Shown piece after piece: positions 52,266 through 61,181 of a stretch of 64,000 nt of DNA. The translations under genes and the position numbers were made by a program. Where the stretch lies: NCBI RefSeq assembly GCF_900110555.1, contig NZ_FOEE01000003.1:124001-188000 (forward strand), written 5' to 3'. The notes below the pieces were generated by a model. It had not been told where the DNA came from and searched no databases. It saw only the letters and a program-made list of their open reading frames with translations. Each line of letters starts with the position of its first letter. Within the stretch, counting starts at the first letter, position 1. This DNA comes from Trujillonella endophytica. Its GTDB lineage: Bacteria > Actinomycetota > Actinomycetes > Mycobacteriales > Geodermatophilaceae.

Positions 52266-54167
52266 ATGTGCGGCATCGTGGGTTACGTCGGTCCGCAGGA
52301 CGCCCTGGACGTCGTCCTTGAGGGTCTGCGCCGGCTGGAGTACCGCGGCTACGACTCCGCAGGCGTGGCGGTCCGGGTGGGCGACGGGGCCGCCGGCGAG
52401 CTCGCCTCGGCGAAGAAGGCCGGCAAGCTGGCCAACCTCGAGAAGGTGCTGGCGGACTCGCCCCTCCCCGCGTCGACCATCGGCATCGGGCACACCCGGT
52501 GGGCCACCCACGGCGGGCCCACCGACCGCAACGCGCACCCGCACCTGTCCGCCGACGGGCGGGTCGCGGTGATCCACAACGGCATCATCGAGAACTTCGC
52601 GGCGCTGCGGGCGCGGTGCGAGAAGCGCGGCATCGAGTTCGCCTCCGACACCGACACCGAGGTCGCCGCCCACCTGCTGGCGGAGGCCTACGACGAGCTG
52701 CCCGCGGGGCCCGACCGCTTCGCCGAGGCGATGCGCGTCGTGTGCCGCCGGCTGGAGGGGGCGTTCACGCTCGTCGCCACGCACGCAGACGAGCCCGACA
52801 CCCTGGTCGCCGCGCGGCGCAACAGCCCGCTGGTCGTCGGTATCGGGGAGACGGTGGACCGGAACGGGACGACCACCCCCGAGTACTTCCTGGGGTCCGA
52901 CGTCGCCGCATTCATCGCGCACACCCGCGAGGCCCGCGAGCTGGGGCAGGACCAGGTCGTCGAGATCGACCGCGTCCGCGGGCTCACGGTCACCGACTTC
53001 GCCGGCGCCCCGGCGGAGCCGAAGGCCTACACCGTCGACTGGGACGCCGCGGCCGCCGAGAAGGGCGGCTATGACTGGTTCATGCTCAAGGAGATCGCCG
53101 AGCAGCCCCGGGCCGTCGCCGACACCCTGCTCGGTCGGCTGAGCGAGACCGGCCAGCTGGTGCTGGACGAGGTCCGTCTCTCCGACCAGGACCTGCGCGA
53201 CATCGACAAGGTGTTCGTCGTCGCCTGCGGCACCGCCTACCACGCGGGCCTCATCGCCAAGTACGCGATCGAGCACTGGACCCGCATCCCCGTCGAGGTC
53301 GAGGTCGCCAGCGAGTTCCGCTACCGCGACCCGGTGCTGGACCGCTCCACGCTCGTCATCGTCATCAGCCAGTCCGGCGAGACGATGGACACCCTGATGG
53401 CGCTGCGGCACGCCAAGGAGCAGAAGGCTCGCGTGCTGGCCATCTGCAACGCCAACGGCTCGACGATCCCGCGCGAGTCCGACGCCGTCCTCTACACCCA
53501 CGCCGGCCCCGAGGTCGCCGTCGCCTCGACCAAGGGGTTCCTCACCCAGGTCGTGGCCTGCTACCTCGTCGGACTCTTCCTGGCCCAGGTGCGCGGCATC
53601 AAGTACGAGGACGAGGTCGCCGCCATCGTCGAGGACCTCCGCGGCCTGCCCGAGCAGGTGGCCCGGGTGCTCGAGCAGATGGAGCCGGTCCGCGCGCTGG
53701 GCCGGTCCCTGGCCGACGCCGGCACCATCCTGTTCCTCGGCCGGCACGTGGGCTTCCCGGTGGCACTGGAGGGCGCGCTCAAGCTCAAGGAGCTCGCCTA
53801 CATCCACGCCGAGGGGTTCGCCGCCGGCGAGCTCAAGCACGGCCCGATCGCGCTGATCGAGGAGGGCACGCCGGTCGTGGTCGTCGTCCCGTCGCCGCGC
53901 AGCCGGGAGTCGGTGCACGGCAAGGTCGTGTCCAACATCCAGGAGGTCCGGGCCCGCGGGGCGCGCACCATCGTGATCGCGGAGGAGGGCGACGAGGACG
54001 TCGTCCCCTACGCCGACCACATCATCCGCGTGCCGCGCACCCCGACCCTGCTGGCGCCCGTGGTCACCACGGTGCCGCTGCAGGTGTTGGCCTGCGAGAT
54101 CGCCGACACCCGCGGCTACGACGTCGACCAGCCCCGGAACCTGGCGAAGTCCGTCACCGTCGAATGA
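52266..54167 (+). CDS. glmS: Glutamine:fructose-6-phosphate aminotransferase
   Basis: 633 residues. Makes glucosamine-6-phosphate, the substrate of GlmM. N-terminal glutaminase domain with catalytic Cys2 (MCGIVGYVG), GHTRWATHGGPTDRNAHPH; two SIS isomerase domains with VACGTAYHAGLIAKY, ISQSGETMDTLMAL and the C-terminal LAKSVTVE. No glmS ribozyme-like leader exists: the gene follows a hairpin by only 22 bp and the mRNA looks leaderless. Confidence 0.97.
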   Translation: MCGIVGYVGPQDALDVVLEGLRRLEYRGYDSAGVAVRVGDGAAGELASAKKAGKLANLEKVLADSPLPASTIGIGHTRWATHGGPTDRNAHPHLSADGRVAVIHNGIIENFAALRARCEKRGIEFASDTDTEVAAHLLAEAYDELPAGPDRFAEAMRVVCRRLEGAFTLVATHADEPDTLVAARRNSPLVVGIGETVDRNGTTTPEYFLGSDVAAFIAHTREARELGQDQVVEIDRVRGLTVTDFAGAPAEPKAYTVDWDAAAAEKGGYDWFMLKEIAEQPRAVADTLLGRLSETGQLVLDEVRLSDQDLRDIDKVFVVACGTAYHAGLIAKYAIEHWTRIPVEVEVASEFRYRDPVLDRSTLVIVISQSGETMDTLMALRHAKEQKARVLAICNANGSTIPRESDAVLYTHAGPEVAVASTKGFLTQVVACYLVGLFLAQVRGIKYEDEVAAIVEDLRGLPEQVARVLEQMEPVRALGRSLADAGTILFLGRHVGFPVALEGALKLKELAYIHAEGFAAGELKHGPIALIEEGTPVVVVVPSPRSRESVHGKVVSNIQEVRARGARTIVIAEEGDEDVVPYADHIIRVPRTPTLLAPVVTTVPLQVLACEIADTRGYDVDQPRNLAKSVTVE

Positions 54168-54171
54168 CGGA

Positions 54172-54222
54172 CCTCGCTGCCGCCCACGCCTCGCGAGCTC
54201 GGCGCGGGCCCCTGCAGCGAGG
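54172..54222 (+). repeat. Intergenic element II, copy C (terminator-like)
   Basis: Begins 5 bp past glmS. Arms CCTCGCTGC (54172-54180) and GCAGCGAGG (54214-54222) are a perfect 9-bp stem unlike the arms of copies A and B, yet the core (54183-54214) matches copy A at 30 of 32 positions. Confidence 0.75.
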
Positions 54223-54251
54223 CCGGGTGCGGTGGCGGAGCGGCGGGTCCC

Positions 54252-54257
54252 TACTGT
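54252..54257 (+). promoter_or_regulatory. -10 element giving a leaderless hydrolase mRNA
   Basis: TACTGT ends 7 nt before the ATG at 54265, exactly the spacing seen at glmS. No ribosome site precedes that ATG. Confidence 0.5.
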
Positions 54258-54264
54258 CCGACGG

Positions 54265-55128
54265 ATGACGACGATCGAGGCGCCCGAGGCGGTCTCCTAC
54301 GACTGTGGCGACGTCGCCCTGCGCGGCGACCGGTGGACCGGCGGCGACCGCGGCCAGGTCCTCTTCCTGCACGGCGGCGGCCAGACCCGCCACTCGTGGG
54401 GCGGTGCCGCGCAGGCGCTGGCCGGGCGGGGCTGGATCACCACGACGCTGGACCTGCGCGGGCACGGCGACAGCGACTGGTCGCCCGACGGCACGTACGG
54501 CATGGATCGCTACGCCGCCGACATCGCCCGGGTCGTCGAGCAGATGGGCCGCGGGGTCGTGCTGGTCGGCGCCTCCCTCGGCGGCCTGACCTCGCTCAGC
54601 GTGGCCGGGCGCGACCCCTCCGCGGCGCGGGCCCTCGTGCTCGTCGACATCGTGCCCCGCACCGCGGCCGCCGGGGTGCAGCGGATCGGTGAGTTCATGC
54701 GTGCCCACCTCGACGGCTTCGACGACCTCGACCAGGTGGCGGACGCCATAGCCGCCTACACGAAGCGCCCGCGGCGGACCAATCCCGAGGGCCTGAAGAA
54801 GAACGTCCGCCGGCGCGAGGACGGCCGCTGGTACTGGCACTGGGACCCGGCGATGATGCAGATCGTCCCGGACGACGAGCCGCGCCCCGGCACCCGGCCC
54901 GAGCCGCTGCTCGACCTCGCCCGCGCCGTGACCGCGCCGGTCCTGGTGGTCCGCGGCGGGCGCTCGGACGTCGTGGACGACGAGGGCATCGCGGAGTTCC
55001 TCGCGGTCGTGCCGCACGCCCGCGTGGTGGACGTCGCCGAGGCGGGGCACATGGTGGCCGGGGACGACAACGACGACTTCACCAGCGCCGTCGACGCGTT
55101 CCTCGAGGAGCTCAGCACCCCCGCTTGA
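54265..55128 (+). CDS. Alpha/beta-fold hydrolase
   Basis: 287 residues from ATG at 54265, which follows the TACTGT element; an upstream GTG at 54232 lies inside the promoter and is rejected. Catalytic features: FLHGGGQTRHSWGG oxyanion strand, nucleophile elbow VGASLGGLTSLS (Ser), an acid Asp in VVRGGRSDVVDD, and His in EAGHMVAGDDND. It resembles esterases/epoxide hydrolase-like enzymes; substrate unknown. It lies between glmS and acpS with an element II copy on each side. Confidence 0.88.
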   Translation: MTTIEAPEAVSYDCGDVALRGDRWTGGDRGQVLFLHGGGQTRHSWGGAAQALAGRGWITTTLDLRGHGDSDWSPDGTYGMDRYAADIARVVEQMGRGVVLVGASLGGLTSLSVAGRDPSAARALVLVDIVPRTAAAGVQRIGEFMRAHLDGFDDLDQVADAIAAYTKRPRRTNPEGLKKNVRRREDGRWYWHWDPAMMQIVPDDEPRPGTRPEPLLDLARAVTAPVLVVRGGRSDVVDDEGIAEFLAVVPHARVVDVAEAGHMVAGDDNDDFTSAVDAFLEELSTPA

Positions 55129-55167
55129 GGTGCGCGGTCGGGGGCCGGCCGGTGCAGACGTGATGGG

Positions 55168-55224
55168 GGACCACCCTTCCCCCCGACGCCTCGCAGGCTC
55201 GGCGCGGCCCCCTGGAGGGCGGCC
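55168..55224 (+). repeat. Intergenic element II, copy B (terminator-like)
   Basis: Starts 40 bp after the hydrolase stop. Its first 16 bases (GGACCACCCTTCCCCC) equal those of copy A, and a 22-nt core segment (55186-55207) is also identical to copy A. 3' arm GGAGGGCGGCC at 55214-55224. The pairing of the 5' arm has one bulged T. Confidence 0.75.
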
Positions 55225-55254
55225 GATCCCGGACGGACTTGACAGACTGACTCC

Positions 55255-55647
55255 ATGATCATCGGGATCGGCATCGACGTCGTCCCCGTGGACCGCTTCG
55301 CCGCGTCGCTGGAGCGGACCCCGGGGCTGCGCGATCGGCTCTTCACGGCGGACGAGCAGCGCACGCCGTCCGGAGCGCCGCGCACCGGGGAGTCGCTGGC
55401 GGCGCGGTTCGCGGCCAAGGAGGCGCTGGCCAAGGCCCTCGGCGCGCCGGGTGACCTGCGCTGGCACGACGCCGAGGTCGTCGTGGGCGACCACGGGCGG
55501 CCGCGGCTGAGCGTGCAGGGGACGGTCGCCCGGCGCGCGCACCAGCTCGGGGTCACCTCCTGGCACCTGTCGCTGAGCCACGACGGCGGGATCGCGTCGG
55601 CGTTCGTGCTCGCCGAGGGCATCCCGCGCAGCGAGGACGAGACGTGA
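55255..55647 (+). CDS. acpS: Holo-[acyl-carrier-protein] synthase
   Basis: 130 residues. Transfers phosphopantetheine to acyl carrier protein. Mg ligands Asp8 ([12 protein letters not shown]) and Glu56 ([12 protein letters not shown]), with [19 protein letters not shown] at the end. ATG at 55255 has no ribosome site; CAGACT 6 nt upstream is a weak -10, so it too may be leaderless. 13 bp before nnr; acpS-nnr pairing is common. Confidence 0.95.
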   Translation: MIIGIGIDVVPVDRFAASLERTPGLRDRLFTADEQRTPSGAPRTGESLAARFAAKEALAKALGAPGDLRWHDAEVVVGDHGRPRLSVQGTVARRAHQLGVTSWHLSLSHDGGIASAFVLAEGIPRSEDET

Positions 55648-55660
55648 CCGGGGAGACCGC

Positions 55661-57115
55661 GTGATCGGGCTGCACACGGCCGACGAGGTGCGCGCGGCCG
55701 AGGCGCCGCTGCTCGCCGCCGGACCGGAGGGCGCCCTCATGCAGCGTGCGGCGACGGGCCTGGCGACGGTCTGCCTGCGGCTGCTCGGCCGCGCGCACGG
55801 CACGCGGGTCACCGCGCTCGTCGGCGCCGGCGACAACGGCGGCGACGCCCTGTTCGCCGGAGCGCAGCTGGCCGCCCGGGGCGCCCGCGTGACGGCGGTC
55901 CTGCTGGACCCCGACCGCGCGCACCCGGCGGGACTGGCCCGGCTGCGCCGAGCCGGGGGCCGGGTCGCCGGGCCCGACGGGCCGACCGGCCTGGACCGCG
56001 CCGACCTCGTGCTCGACGGCATCACCGGCCTCGGCGGGCGGGGCGGGCTGCGCCCCGAGGCGGCTGCGCTGGTGGTACGGGCGGCGGCCGGGCCGGGGCT
56101 GATGGTCGCCGTCGACCTGCCCAGCGGGGTCGACCCGGACACCGGCGCCGTCGCGGGGCGGGCTTTCCCCGCGCAGCACACCGTGACGTTCGGCGCGGTC
56201 AAGGCGGGCCTGGTGGTGGGCGAGGGCCGGCAGCACGCCGGGCAGGTGCACCTGGTCGACATCGGACTCGCCGGCACCCTGCCCCGACCGCGCGCGGTCC
56301 GGCTCACCGACGACGACGTCGCCGCACGCCTCGAGCCGCCCACGGACGCGGACGACAAGTACTCCCGGGGCGTCGTCGGGATCGTCGCCGGCTCGGCGAC
56401 CTACCCGGGGGCGGCGGTGCTGTGCACCGGCGCGGCGCTGCGCACCCGGCCGGGGCTGGTCCGCTACGCGGGCACGGCGGCTGCCGGCGTGCGGGCCGCG
56501 TGGCCGGAGGCGATCGTCACCGAGGGGCGCCCGTCCGACGCCGGCCGGGTGCAGGCCTGGGTGGTCGGCCCCGGCATGGGCACGGACGACGGTGCGGCCG
56601 ACGTCGTGGCGGAGGTGCTGGCCACCGATCTCCCGGTGCTGCTGGACGCCGACGCGCTCACCCTGGTCGCGCGCCGTCCGGACCTGGTCCGCGACCGGAC
56701 GGCGCCCACCGTGCTGACCCCGCACGACCGCGAGTTCGCCCGGTTCGGGCAGGACGTCGGCGCCGACCGGATCGGCGCGGCCCGGCGGCTGGCCGCGGAC
56801 CTCGGGGCGGTGGTGCTGCTCAAGGGGGCCGCCACGATTGTCGCAGCGCCGGACGGGCCGGCGTTCGTCAACGGCACCGGCACGCCGGAACTGGCCACCG
56901 CCGGCACCGGCGACGTGCTCTCCGGGATCGCCGGTGCGCTCCTGGCCGCCGGCCTGCCCGCGGCCGAGGCGGCGGCGACGGCCGCCCACGTGCACGGGCG
57001 GGCCGGGCAGCTGGCGGCCGAGGGCGGGCCGCTGATCGCCGGGGACCTCGTGCGTCGGCTGCCCCGGACACTGGCGCGGCTGCGGCGGGGGAGCGGCGCG
57101 GGCCTGGGAGACTGA
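55661..57115 (+). CDS. nnr: Bifunctional NAD(P)H-hydrate repair enzyme
   Basis: 484 residues, fused form. N-terminal epimerase domain (about 1-215): GLHTADEVRAAEAPLLAAGP, GAGDNGGDALFAGAQLAARG, and VDLPSGVDPDTGAVAG. C-terminal ADP-dependent dehydratase domain (about 225-484): KYSRGVVGIVAGSATYPGAA, VGPGMGTDDGAAD and GTGDVLSGIAGALLAAGLPA. Restores damaged hydrated NAD(P)H. GTG at 55661. 4 bp before alr. Confidence 0.95.
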   Translation: MIGLHTADEVRAAEAPLLAAGPEGALMQRAATGLATVCLRLLGRAHGTRVTALVGAGDNGGDALFAGAQLAARGARVTAVLLDPDRAHPAGLARLRRAGGRVAGPDGPTGLDRADLVLDGITGLGGRGGLRPEAAALVVRAAAGPGLMVAVDLPSGVDPDTGAVAGRAFPAQHTVTFGAVKAGLVVGEGRQHAGQVHLVDIGLAGTLPRPRAVRLTDDDVAARLEPPTDADDKYSRGVVGIVAGSATYPGAAVLCTGAALRTRPGLVRYAGTAAAGVRAAWPEAIVTEGRPSDAGRVQAWVVGPGMGTDDGAADVVAEVLATDLPVLLDADALTLVARRPDLVRDRTAPTVLTPHDREFARFGQDVGADRIGAARRLAADLGAVVLLKGAATIVAAPDGPAFVNGTGTPELATAGTGDVLSGIAGALLAAGLPAAEAAATAAHVHGRAGQLAAEGGPLIAGDLVRRLPRTLARLRRGSGAGLGD

Positions 57116-57119
57116 GCGG

Positions 57120-58259
57120 ATGAGCAGTGCACCCGCCCGGGCCGAGCTGGTCGTCGACCTCGACGCCATCGCCGCCAACACCGCGGCCCTGCGCGAGCGG
57201 GTGAGCCGGCCGCTGATGGCCGTGGTCAAGGCCGACGGCTACGGCCACGGCCTGGTGCCGTCGGCCCGCGCGGCGCTCGCCGGTGGCGCCGACGAGCTCG
57301 GCGTGGCCGTGATCGAGGAGGCCCTGGCGCTGCGCGCGGCCGGGGTCACCGCCCCGCTGCTGGCCTGGCTCAACGCCCCGGGCGAGGACTTCGCGGCGGC
57401 GCTGACCGCGGACGTCGAGGTGTCGGTCAACGCGACGTGGGGCGTCGACGAGGTCGTCGCGGCCGCCCGGTCGACCGGCCGCACCGCCCGCCTGCACCTG
57501 AAGATCGACACCGGGCTCTCCCGCGGCGGGGCGACCCCGCAGGAGTGGCCGGACCTGGTGGCCGCGGCGGCGCGGGCCCAGGCCGGGGGCGAGGTCGAGG
57601 TGGTCGGCCTGTGGAGCCACCTGGCCTACGCCGACGCCCCGACCCACCCGACGATCGGCCGGCAGAAGGCGGTGTTCGACGAGGCCGTCGGCCTCGCCCG
57701 GGACGCCGGCCTGCGCGACGCCCGCCGGCACCTGGCGAACTCGGCGGCCACGGTGGCGCTGCCCGAGACCTGGTACGACCTGGTCCGCCCGGGCATCGCC
57801 GTCTACGGGCTGGACCCGCTCGGCGGGGACCCGTCCGCCCACGGGCTGCGCCCGGCGATGACCGTGCAGGCCCGGGTGCTGCTGACCAAGCGGGTGCCGG
57901 CCGGCGTCGGCGTCTCCTACGGGCACACCTACTCGCCGACGACCGAGACCACGCTCGCGGTCGTCCCGGTGGGGTACGCCGACGGCGTTCCGCGCGCCGG
58001 GGGCAACCGCGCGCCGGTGCTGGCCGGCGGGGCGCAGCGGACCATCGCGGGCCGGGTCTGCATGGACCAGTTCGTGCTCGACGTGGGCGACGCCCCGGTG
58101 CGCGCGGGCGACCGGGTGGTGCTCTGGGGTCCGGGCACCGACGGCGAGCCGACCGCGCAGCAGTGGGCCGACGCGGTCGACACCATCCACTACGAGCTGG
58201 TCGCCCGGATCGGCGGCCGGTTCGCCCGCCGCTACACCGGCACCGCGGGGACCGTCTGA
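57120..58259 (+). CDS. alr: Alanine racemase
   Basis: 379 residues. PLP enzyme making D-Ala for peptidoglycan. PLP Lys37 in VVKADGYGHGLVPSA; catalytic Tyr in AGVGVSYGHTYSP; RVCMDQFVLDVG at the C-terminal domain. ATG at 57120 follows nnr by 4 bp; the stop overlaps the next gene by 1 bp. Together with glmM and glmS it adds to the cell-wall set in this region. Confidence 0.96.
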   Translation: MSSAPARAELVVDLDAIAANTAALRERVSRPLMAVVKADGYGHGLVPSARAALAGGADELGVAVIEEALALRAAGVTAPLLAWLNAPGEDFAAALTADVEVSVNATWGVDEVVAAARSTGRTARLHLKIDTGLSRGGATPQEWPDLVAAAARAQAGGEVEVVGLWSHLAYADAPTHPTIGRQKAVFDEAVGLARDAGLRDARRHLANSAATVALPETWYDLVRPGIAVYGLDPLGGDPSAHGLRPAMTVQARVLLTKRVPAGVGVSYGHTYSPTTETTLAVVPVGYADGVPRAGGNRAPVLAGGAQRTIAGRVCMDQFVLDVGDAPVRAGDRVVLWGPGTDGEPTAQQWADAVDTIHYELVARIGGRFARRYTGTAGTV

Positions 58260-59452
58260 TGGCGGCGCGCAAGCCCCCGGCGAAGCCGGCGCACGGCCCC
58301 CACCACACCGCGGGCGTCGTCGGTGCGGTCGCCGGGCTGGCCGCCGCCGGCACCGCGGTCGGGGTCGCCGTGCACCGGCACGCCGCCCGCCGGGTCGACG
58401 CCGAGCGGGTCGGGTCGGCCGCGGGCCTGCCGGCCGGCGCCACCGACGCCGAGCTGCGCGAGGAGGATCCGCTAGGCCCGGCGGCGCGCCGCGCCGACCG
58501 GACCGCGCTGGTGCAGGCCGACGACGGCGTCCTGCTCTCGGTGGAGGAGGTGGGCCCGCTCGACGCGCCGCTGACCGTCGTCTTCGTGCACGGCTACACG
58601 CTGTCGATGCACTCCTGGACCTTCCAGCGCCGGTCGCTGGGCGCGGAGCTGGCGACCGCCAACGGCTCGCGGCCGAAGGCGCGGCTGGTCTTCTACGACC
58701 AGCGCGGGCACGGCTCCTCCGGCCGCGGCCGGGCGGAGCGGTCGACGATGGAGCAGCTGGGCCGCGACCTGGCCGCGGTGCTGGCCTCGCGGGCGCCGCG
58801 CGGGCCGGTGGTGCTGGTCGGGCACTCGATGGGCGGCATGACGGTGATGGCGCTCGCCGAGCTGCGTCCGGAGCTGTTCGGCGGCCGCGTCGTCGGGGCC
58901 GCGCTGCTGTCCACCTCGAGCGGCAACCTCGCCGAGCTCTCGTTCGGCCTGCCCGAGTTCTTCACGCGGATCCGCGCCGCGGTCATCCCGGTGGCGGCCT
59001 GGACGATGCGCCGCCGCCCGGGCTTCGCCGAGCGCACCCGCCGGCTCGCCGCCTCGGTCGTCTCCGCCGCCACCTGGTCGCTGTCGTTCGCCTCGCGCGA
59101 CGTCGACCCGGCCCTGGGCCGCTACGTCGACGCCATGATCGCCGGCACCCCGGTCGACGTGATCGCGGAGTTCTACCCGGCGCTGGCGGGCCTGGACGAG
59201 ACCGGCGCCCTCTCCCCGCTGCGCGCCGTCCCCACCCTGGTGCTCACCGGCGACAGCGACACCCTCATCCCGCCCGAGCACAGCGCGACCCTGGTCGACC
59301 TGCTCGGCGGGGACGACGCCGAGCGGGTGGAGCACGTCGTGGTCGCCGGCGCGGGGCACATGGTCCCGCTGGAGAAGCCCACGGAGGTGACCGCCGCCCT
59401 GTCGGCGCTGATCCGCCGGGTGAGCGCCGAGCGCACGGCCGCGACCGCCTGA
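58259..59452 (+). CDS. Alpha/beta hydrolase with an N-terminal membrane segment
   Basis: 397 residues. Basic N-terminus, one hydrophobic Ala/Gly/Val helix (about residues 19-36, GVVGAVAGLAAAGTAVGVAV), then an alpha/beta hydrolase domain: VVFVHGYTLSMHSWTFQRR, FYDQRGHGSSGRG, nucleophile Ser in VLVGHSMGGMTVMALAEL, Asp in LTGDSDTLIPPEHS, and His in GAGHMVPLEKP. Found between alr and tsaE in related actinobacteria. ATG shares its A with the alr TGA. Substrate unknown; probably membrane-attached and facing outward. Confidence 0.88.
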   Translation: MAARKPPAKPAHGPHHTAGVVGAVAGLAAAGTAVGVAVHRHAARRVDAERVGSAAGLPAGATDAELREEDPLGPAARRADRTALVQADDGVLLSVEEVGPLDAPLTVVFVHGYTLSMHSWTFQRRSLGAELATANGSRPKARLVFYDQRGHGSSGRGRAERSTMEQLGRDLAAVLASRAPRGPVVLVGHSMGGMTVMALAELRPELFGGRVVGAALLSTSSGNLAELSFGLPEFFTRIRAAVIPVAAWTMRRRPGFAERTRRLAASVVSAATWSLSFASRDVDPALGRYVDAMIAGTPVDVIAEFYPALAGLDETGALSPLRAVPTLVLTGDSDTLIPPEHSATLVDLLGGDDAERVEHVVVAGAGHMVPLEKPTEVTAALSALIRRVSAERTAATA

Positions 59453-59551
59453 CCGCGGGCCGGGGGGACGTGGGTGCCCAGCCGTGAACGGCGGGCGTCG
59501 GTCGGGTCCTCCTCGGGCACGCCGGGCGATGCCGGGCGGTCGCGGCCTCCG

Positions 59552-59557
59552 TAGGGT
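59552..59557 (+). promoter_or_regulatory. -10 element giving a leaderless UDG mRNA
   Basis: TAGGGT ends 7 nt before the GTG at 59565, the same spacing as at glmS and the hydrolase at 54265. It lies in the 112-bp gap after the hydrolase. Confidence 0.5.
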
Positions 59558-59564
59558 GCGAGAC

Positions 59565-60194
59565 GTGGCCGCTCCCCGTCCGCCCCGCCTCGACGCCGCG
59601 GCCGAGGAGGTCGCGCGCAGCGCGGCCGCCGCCCCCGACTGGAACGCGCTCGCCGCGTCCGCGCGCGGCTGCCTCGCCTGCCCGGAGCTCGCCGGCGCCC
59701 GGCAGCACGTCGTCGTCGGCGACGTCCCCGCGTCCGGGCGCCCGCGCCTCGCGCTCGTCGGGGAGGCGCCCGGCGCGACCGAGGACGAGACGGGCCGGCC
59801 CTTCGTGGGGAGGAGCGGCGCGCTGCTGGACCGGCTGCTGGGCGAGGCCGGCCTGGACCGCGCCGAGGTGGCGGTGCTCAACGTCGTGAAGTGCCGCCCG
59901 CCGGGCAACCGCACGCCGAAGGCGCCGGAGGTCGCGCGCTGCAGCGGCTGGCTGCGGCGTCAGCTGGAGCTGCTGGACCCGCAGGTCGTCGTCGCGCTCG
60001 GCCTGTCCAGCGCGAAGTGGTTCCTCGGGCCCCGCACGGTGCTGGCCGCGGTGCGCGGCCGCCCGCACGAGGTCGACGGGCGCGACGTCTGGGCGACCTA
60101 CCACCCGTCGGCGGCCCTCCGGTTCGGCCCCGACGGCGCCCCCCGGGCGGGGCTGCTGGCGGACCTGGCGGCGGTCGCGGAGGTCCTGGCGTGA
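59565..60194 (+). CDS. Uracil-DNA glycosylase, family 4/5 iron-sulfur type
   Basis: 209 residues from GTG at 59565; a longer frame from 59484 runs through the promoter. Removes uracil from DNA. Four Cys residues fit the Fe-S cluster: Cys36-X2-Cys39, Cys110 and Cys126. Motif A GEAPGATEDETGRPFVGRSG and a C-terminal YHPSAALRFG are characteristic of family 4 enzymes. The GEAPG Glu is the usual active-site residue there. A GTGA overlap links it to tsaE. Confidence 0.88.
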   Translation: MAAPRPPRLDAAAEEVARSAAAAPDWNALAASARGCLACPELAGARQHVVVGDVPASGRPRLALVGEAPGATEDETGRPFVGRSGALLDRLLGEAGLDRAEVAVLNVVKCRPPGNRTPKAPEVARCSGWLRRQLELLDPQVVVALGLSSAKWFLGPRTVLAAVRGRPHEVDGRDVWATYHPSAALRFGPDGAPRAGLLADLAAVAEVLA

Positions 60195-60664
60195 GGCGCG
60201 AGCACGAGCTCCCCACCCCCGAGGACACCCGTGCCCTCGGCGCCGCCCTGGCCGGGCTGGTCCGCCCGGGTGACCTCGTGGTGCTCGTCGGCCCGCTCGG
60301 CGCGGGCAAGACCGCGCTCACCCAGGGGATCGGCGCCGCGCTCGGGGTCCGCGAGCCGGTCACCTCGCCGACCTTCGTCATCGCCCGGGTGCACCGGGGC
60401 GGTCGGCTGCCGCTGGTGCACGTGGACGCCTACCGGCTCGGCGGCGTCGCCGACGTCGACGACCTGGACCTCGACGTCACCGTCGCCGACTCCGTGACCG
60501 TCGTCGAGTGGGGGGAGGGGCTGGTCGAGCAGTTGGCCGACGAGCACCTCCTCGTCCGGCTGGACCGGCGCGAGGACGACGTCCGCACCGCCGTGCTCGT
60601 GCCGCACGGGCCCGGCTGGGACCAGCGACTGGCGGCGGACGGGCACCCCGACGGCGTCCCGTGA
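60191..60664 (+). CDS. tsaE: tRNA t6A synthesis ATPase TsaE
   Basis: 157 residues from GTG at 60191 (4-bp overlap). P-loop GPLGAGKT at residues 34-41; VTSPTFVIARVH and HVDAYRLGGVADVDDLDLD are family motifs; ending VVEWGEGLVEQLADEHLLV. It partners TsaB and TsaD in threonylcarbamoyl-adenosine synthesis. The stop overlaps the next gene by 4 bp. Confidence 0.95.
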   Translation: MRREHELPTPEDTRALGAALAGLVRPGDLVVLVGPLGAGKTALTQGIGAALGVREPVTSPTFVIARVHRGGRLPLVHVDAYRLGGVADVDDLDLDVTVADSVTVVEWGEGLVEQLADEHLLVRLDRREDDVRTAVLVPHGPGWDQRLAADGHPDGVP

Positions 60665-61170
60665 CCGTCCGGGTGGAGGTCCTGTCGCTGTCGGGGCCGG
60701 TGTTCGCCGCGCTGGCCGCCGGGAACCTGGCCGCCGCGACCGCCGCCGCGCCCGCCCCGCTGCCGGCGGGGTTCGCCGACCCCGCGTGGCGGCCGCTGTG
60801 GCGGATGCGGGCCGACCAGGTGGCCGCCGATCCCGCGGCCGCGGCGTGGGTGACCGGCGTCGTCGTGGACCCCGACCGGGGCGTCGTCGTCGGCCGCGCG
60901 GGCTTCCACGGGCCGCCCGACGACCGCGGCATGGTCGAGATCGGCTACGCAGTCCTCCCGGAGCACCGGCGCCGCGGCTACGCCCGGGCGGCGCTGGCCG
61001 TCCTGCTCGACCGGGCCCGCCGGGATCCGCGGATCTCGGTGGTGCGGCTGTCGATCGCCCCGTCCAACGCGGCGTCGCGGGCGGTCGCCCGGCCCTTCGG
61101 GTTCCGCGAGGTCGGGACGCAGGCGGACGACGTCGACGGGCCGGAGGTCGTGTACGAGCTGCCGGTCTAA
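60661..61170 (+). CDS. GNAT-family N-acetyltransferase
   Basis: 169 residues from GTG at 60661. The acetyl-CoA binding motif is clear: MVEIGYAVLPEHRRRGYARA, followed by NAASRAVARPFGFREVG. It resembles acetyltransferases of the RimJ/RimL type; substrate unknown. It lies between tsaE and tsaB, where many relatives have no extra gene or another GNAT. It is distinct from the rimI gene further on. Its TAA stop forms part of a -10-like TAACCT. Confidence 0.85.
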   Translation: MTVRVEVLSLSGPVFAALAAGNLAAATAAAPAPLPAGFADPAWRPLWRMRADQVAADPAAAAWVTGVVVDPDRGVVVGRAGFHGPPDDRGMVEIGYAVLPEHRRRGYARAALAVLLDRARRDPRISVVRLSIAPSNAASRAVARPFGFREVGTQADDVDGPEVVYELPV

Positions 61171-61173
61171 CCT
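61168..61173 (+). promoter_or_regulatory. -10-like element before tsaB
   Basis: TAACCT overlaps the GNAT stop codon and ends 8 nt before the tsaB GTG at 61182, which lacks a ribosome site. Confidence 0.4.
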
Positions 61174-61181
61174 GGCTTCCC

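Noticed and set aside
55239-55244. Perfect TTGACA just before acpS
   Set aside because: A -10 at normal spacing would fall inside the acpS coding sequence, downstream of its ATG, so it cannot drive this gene.
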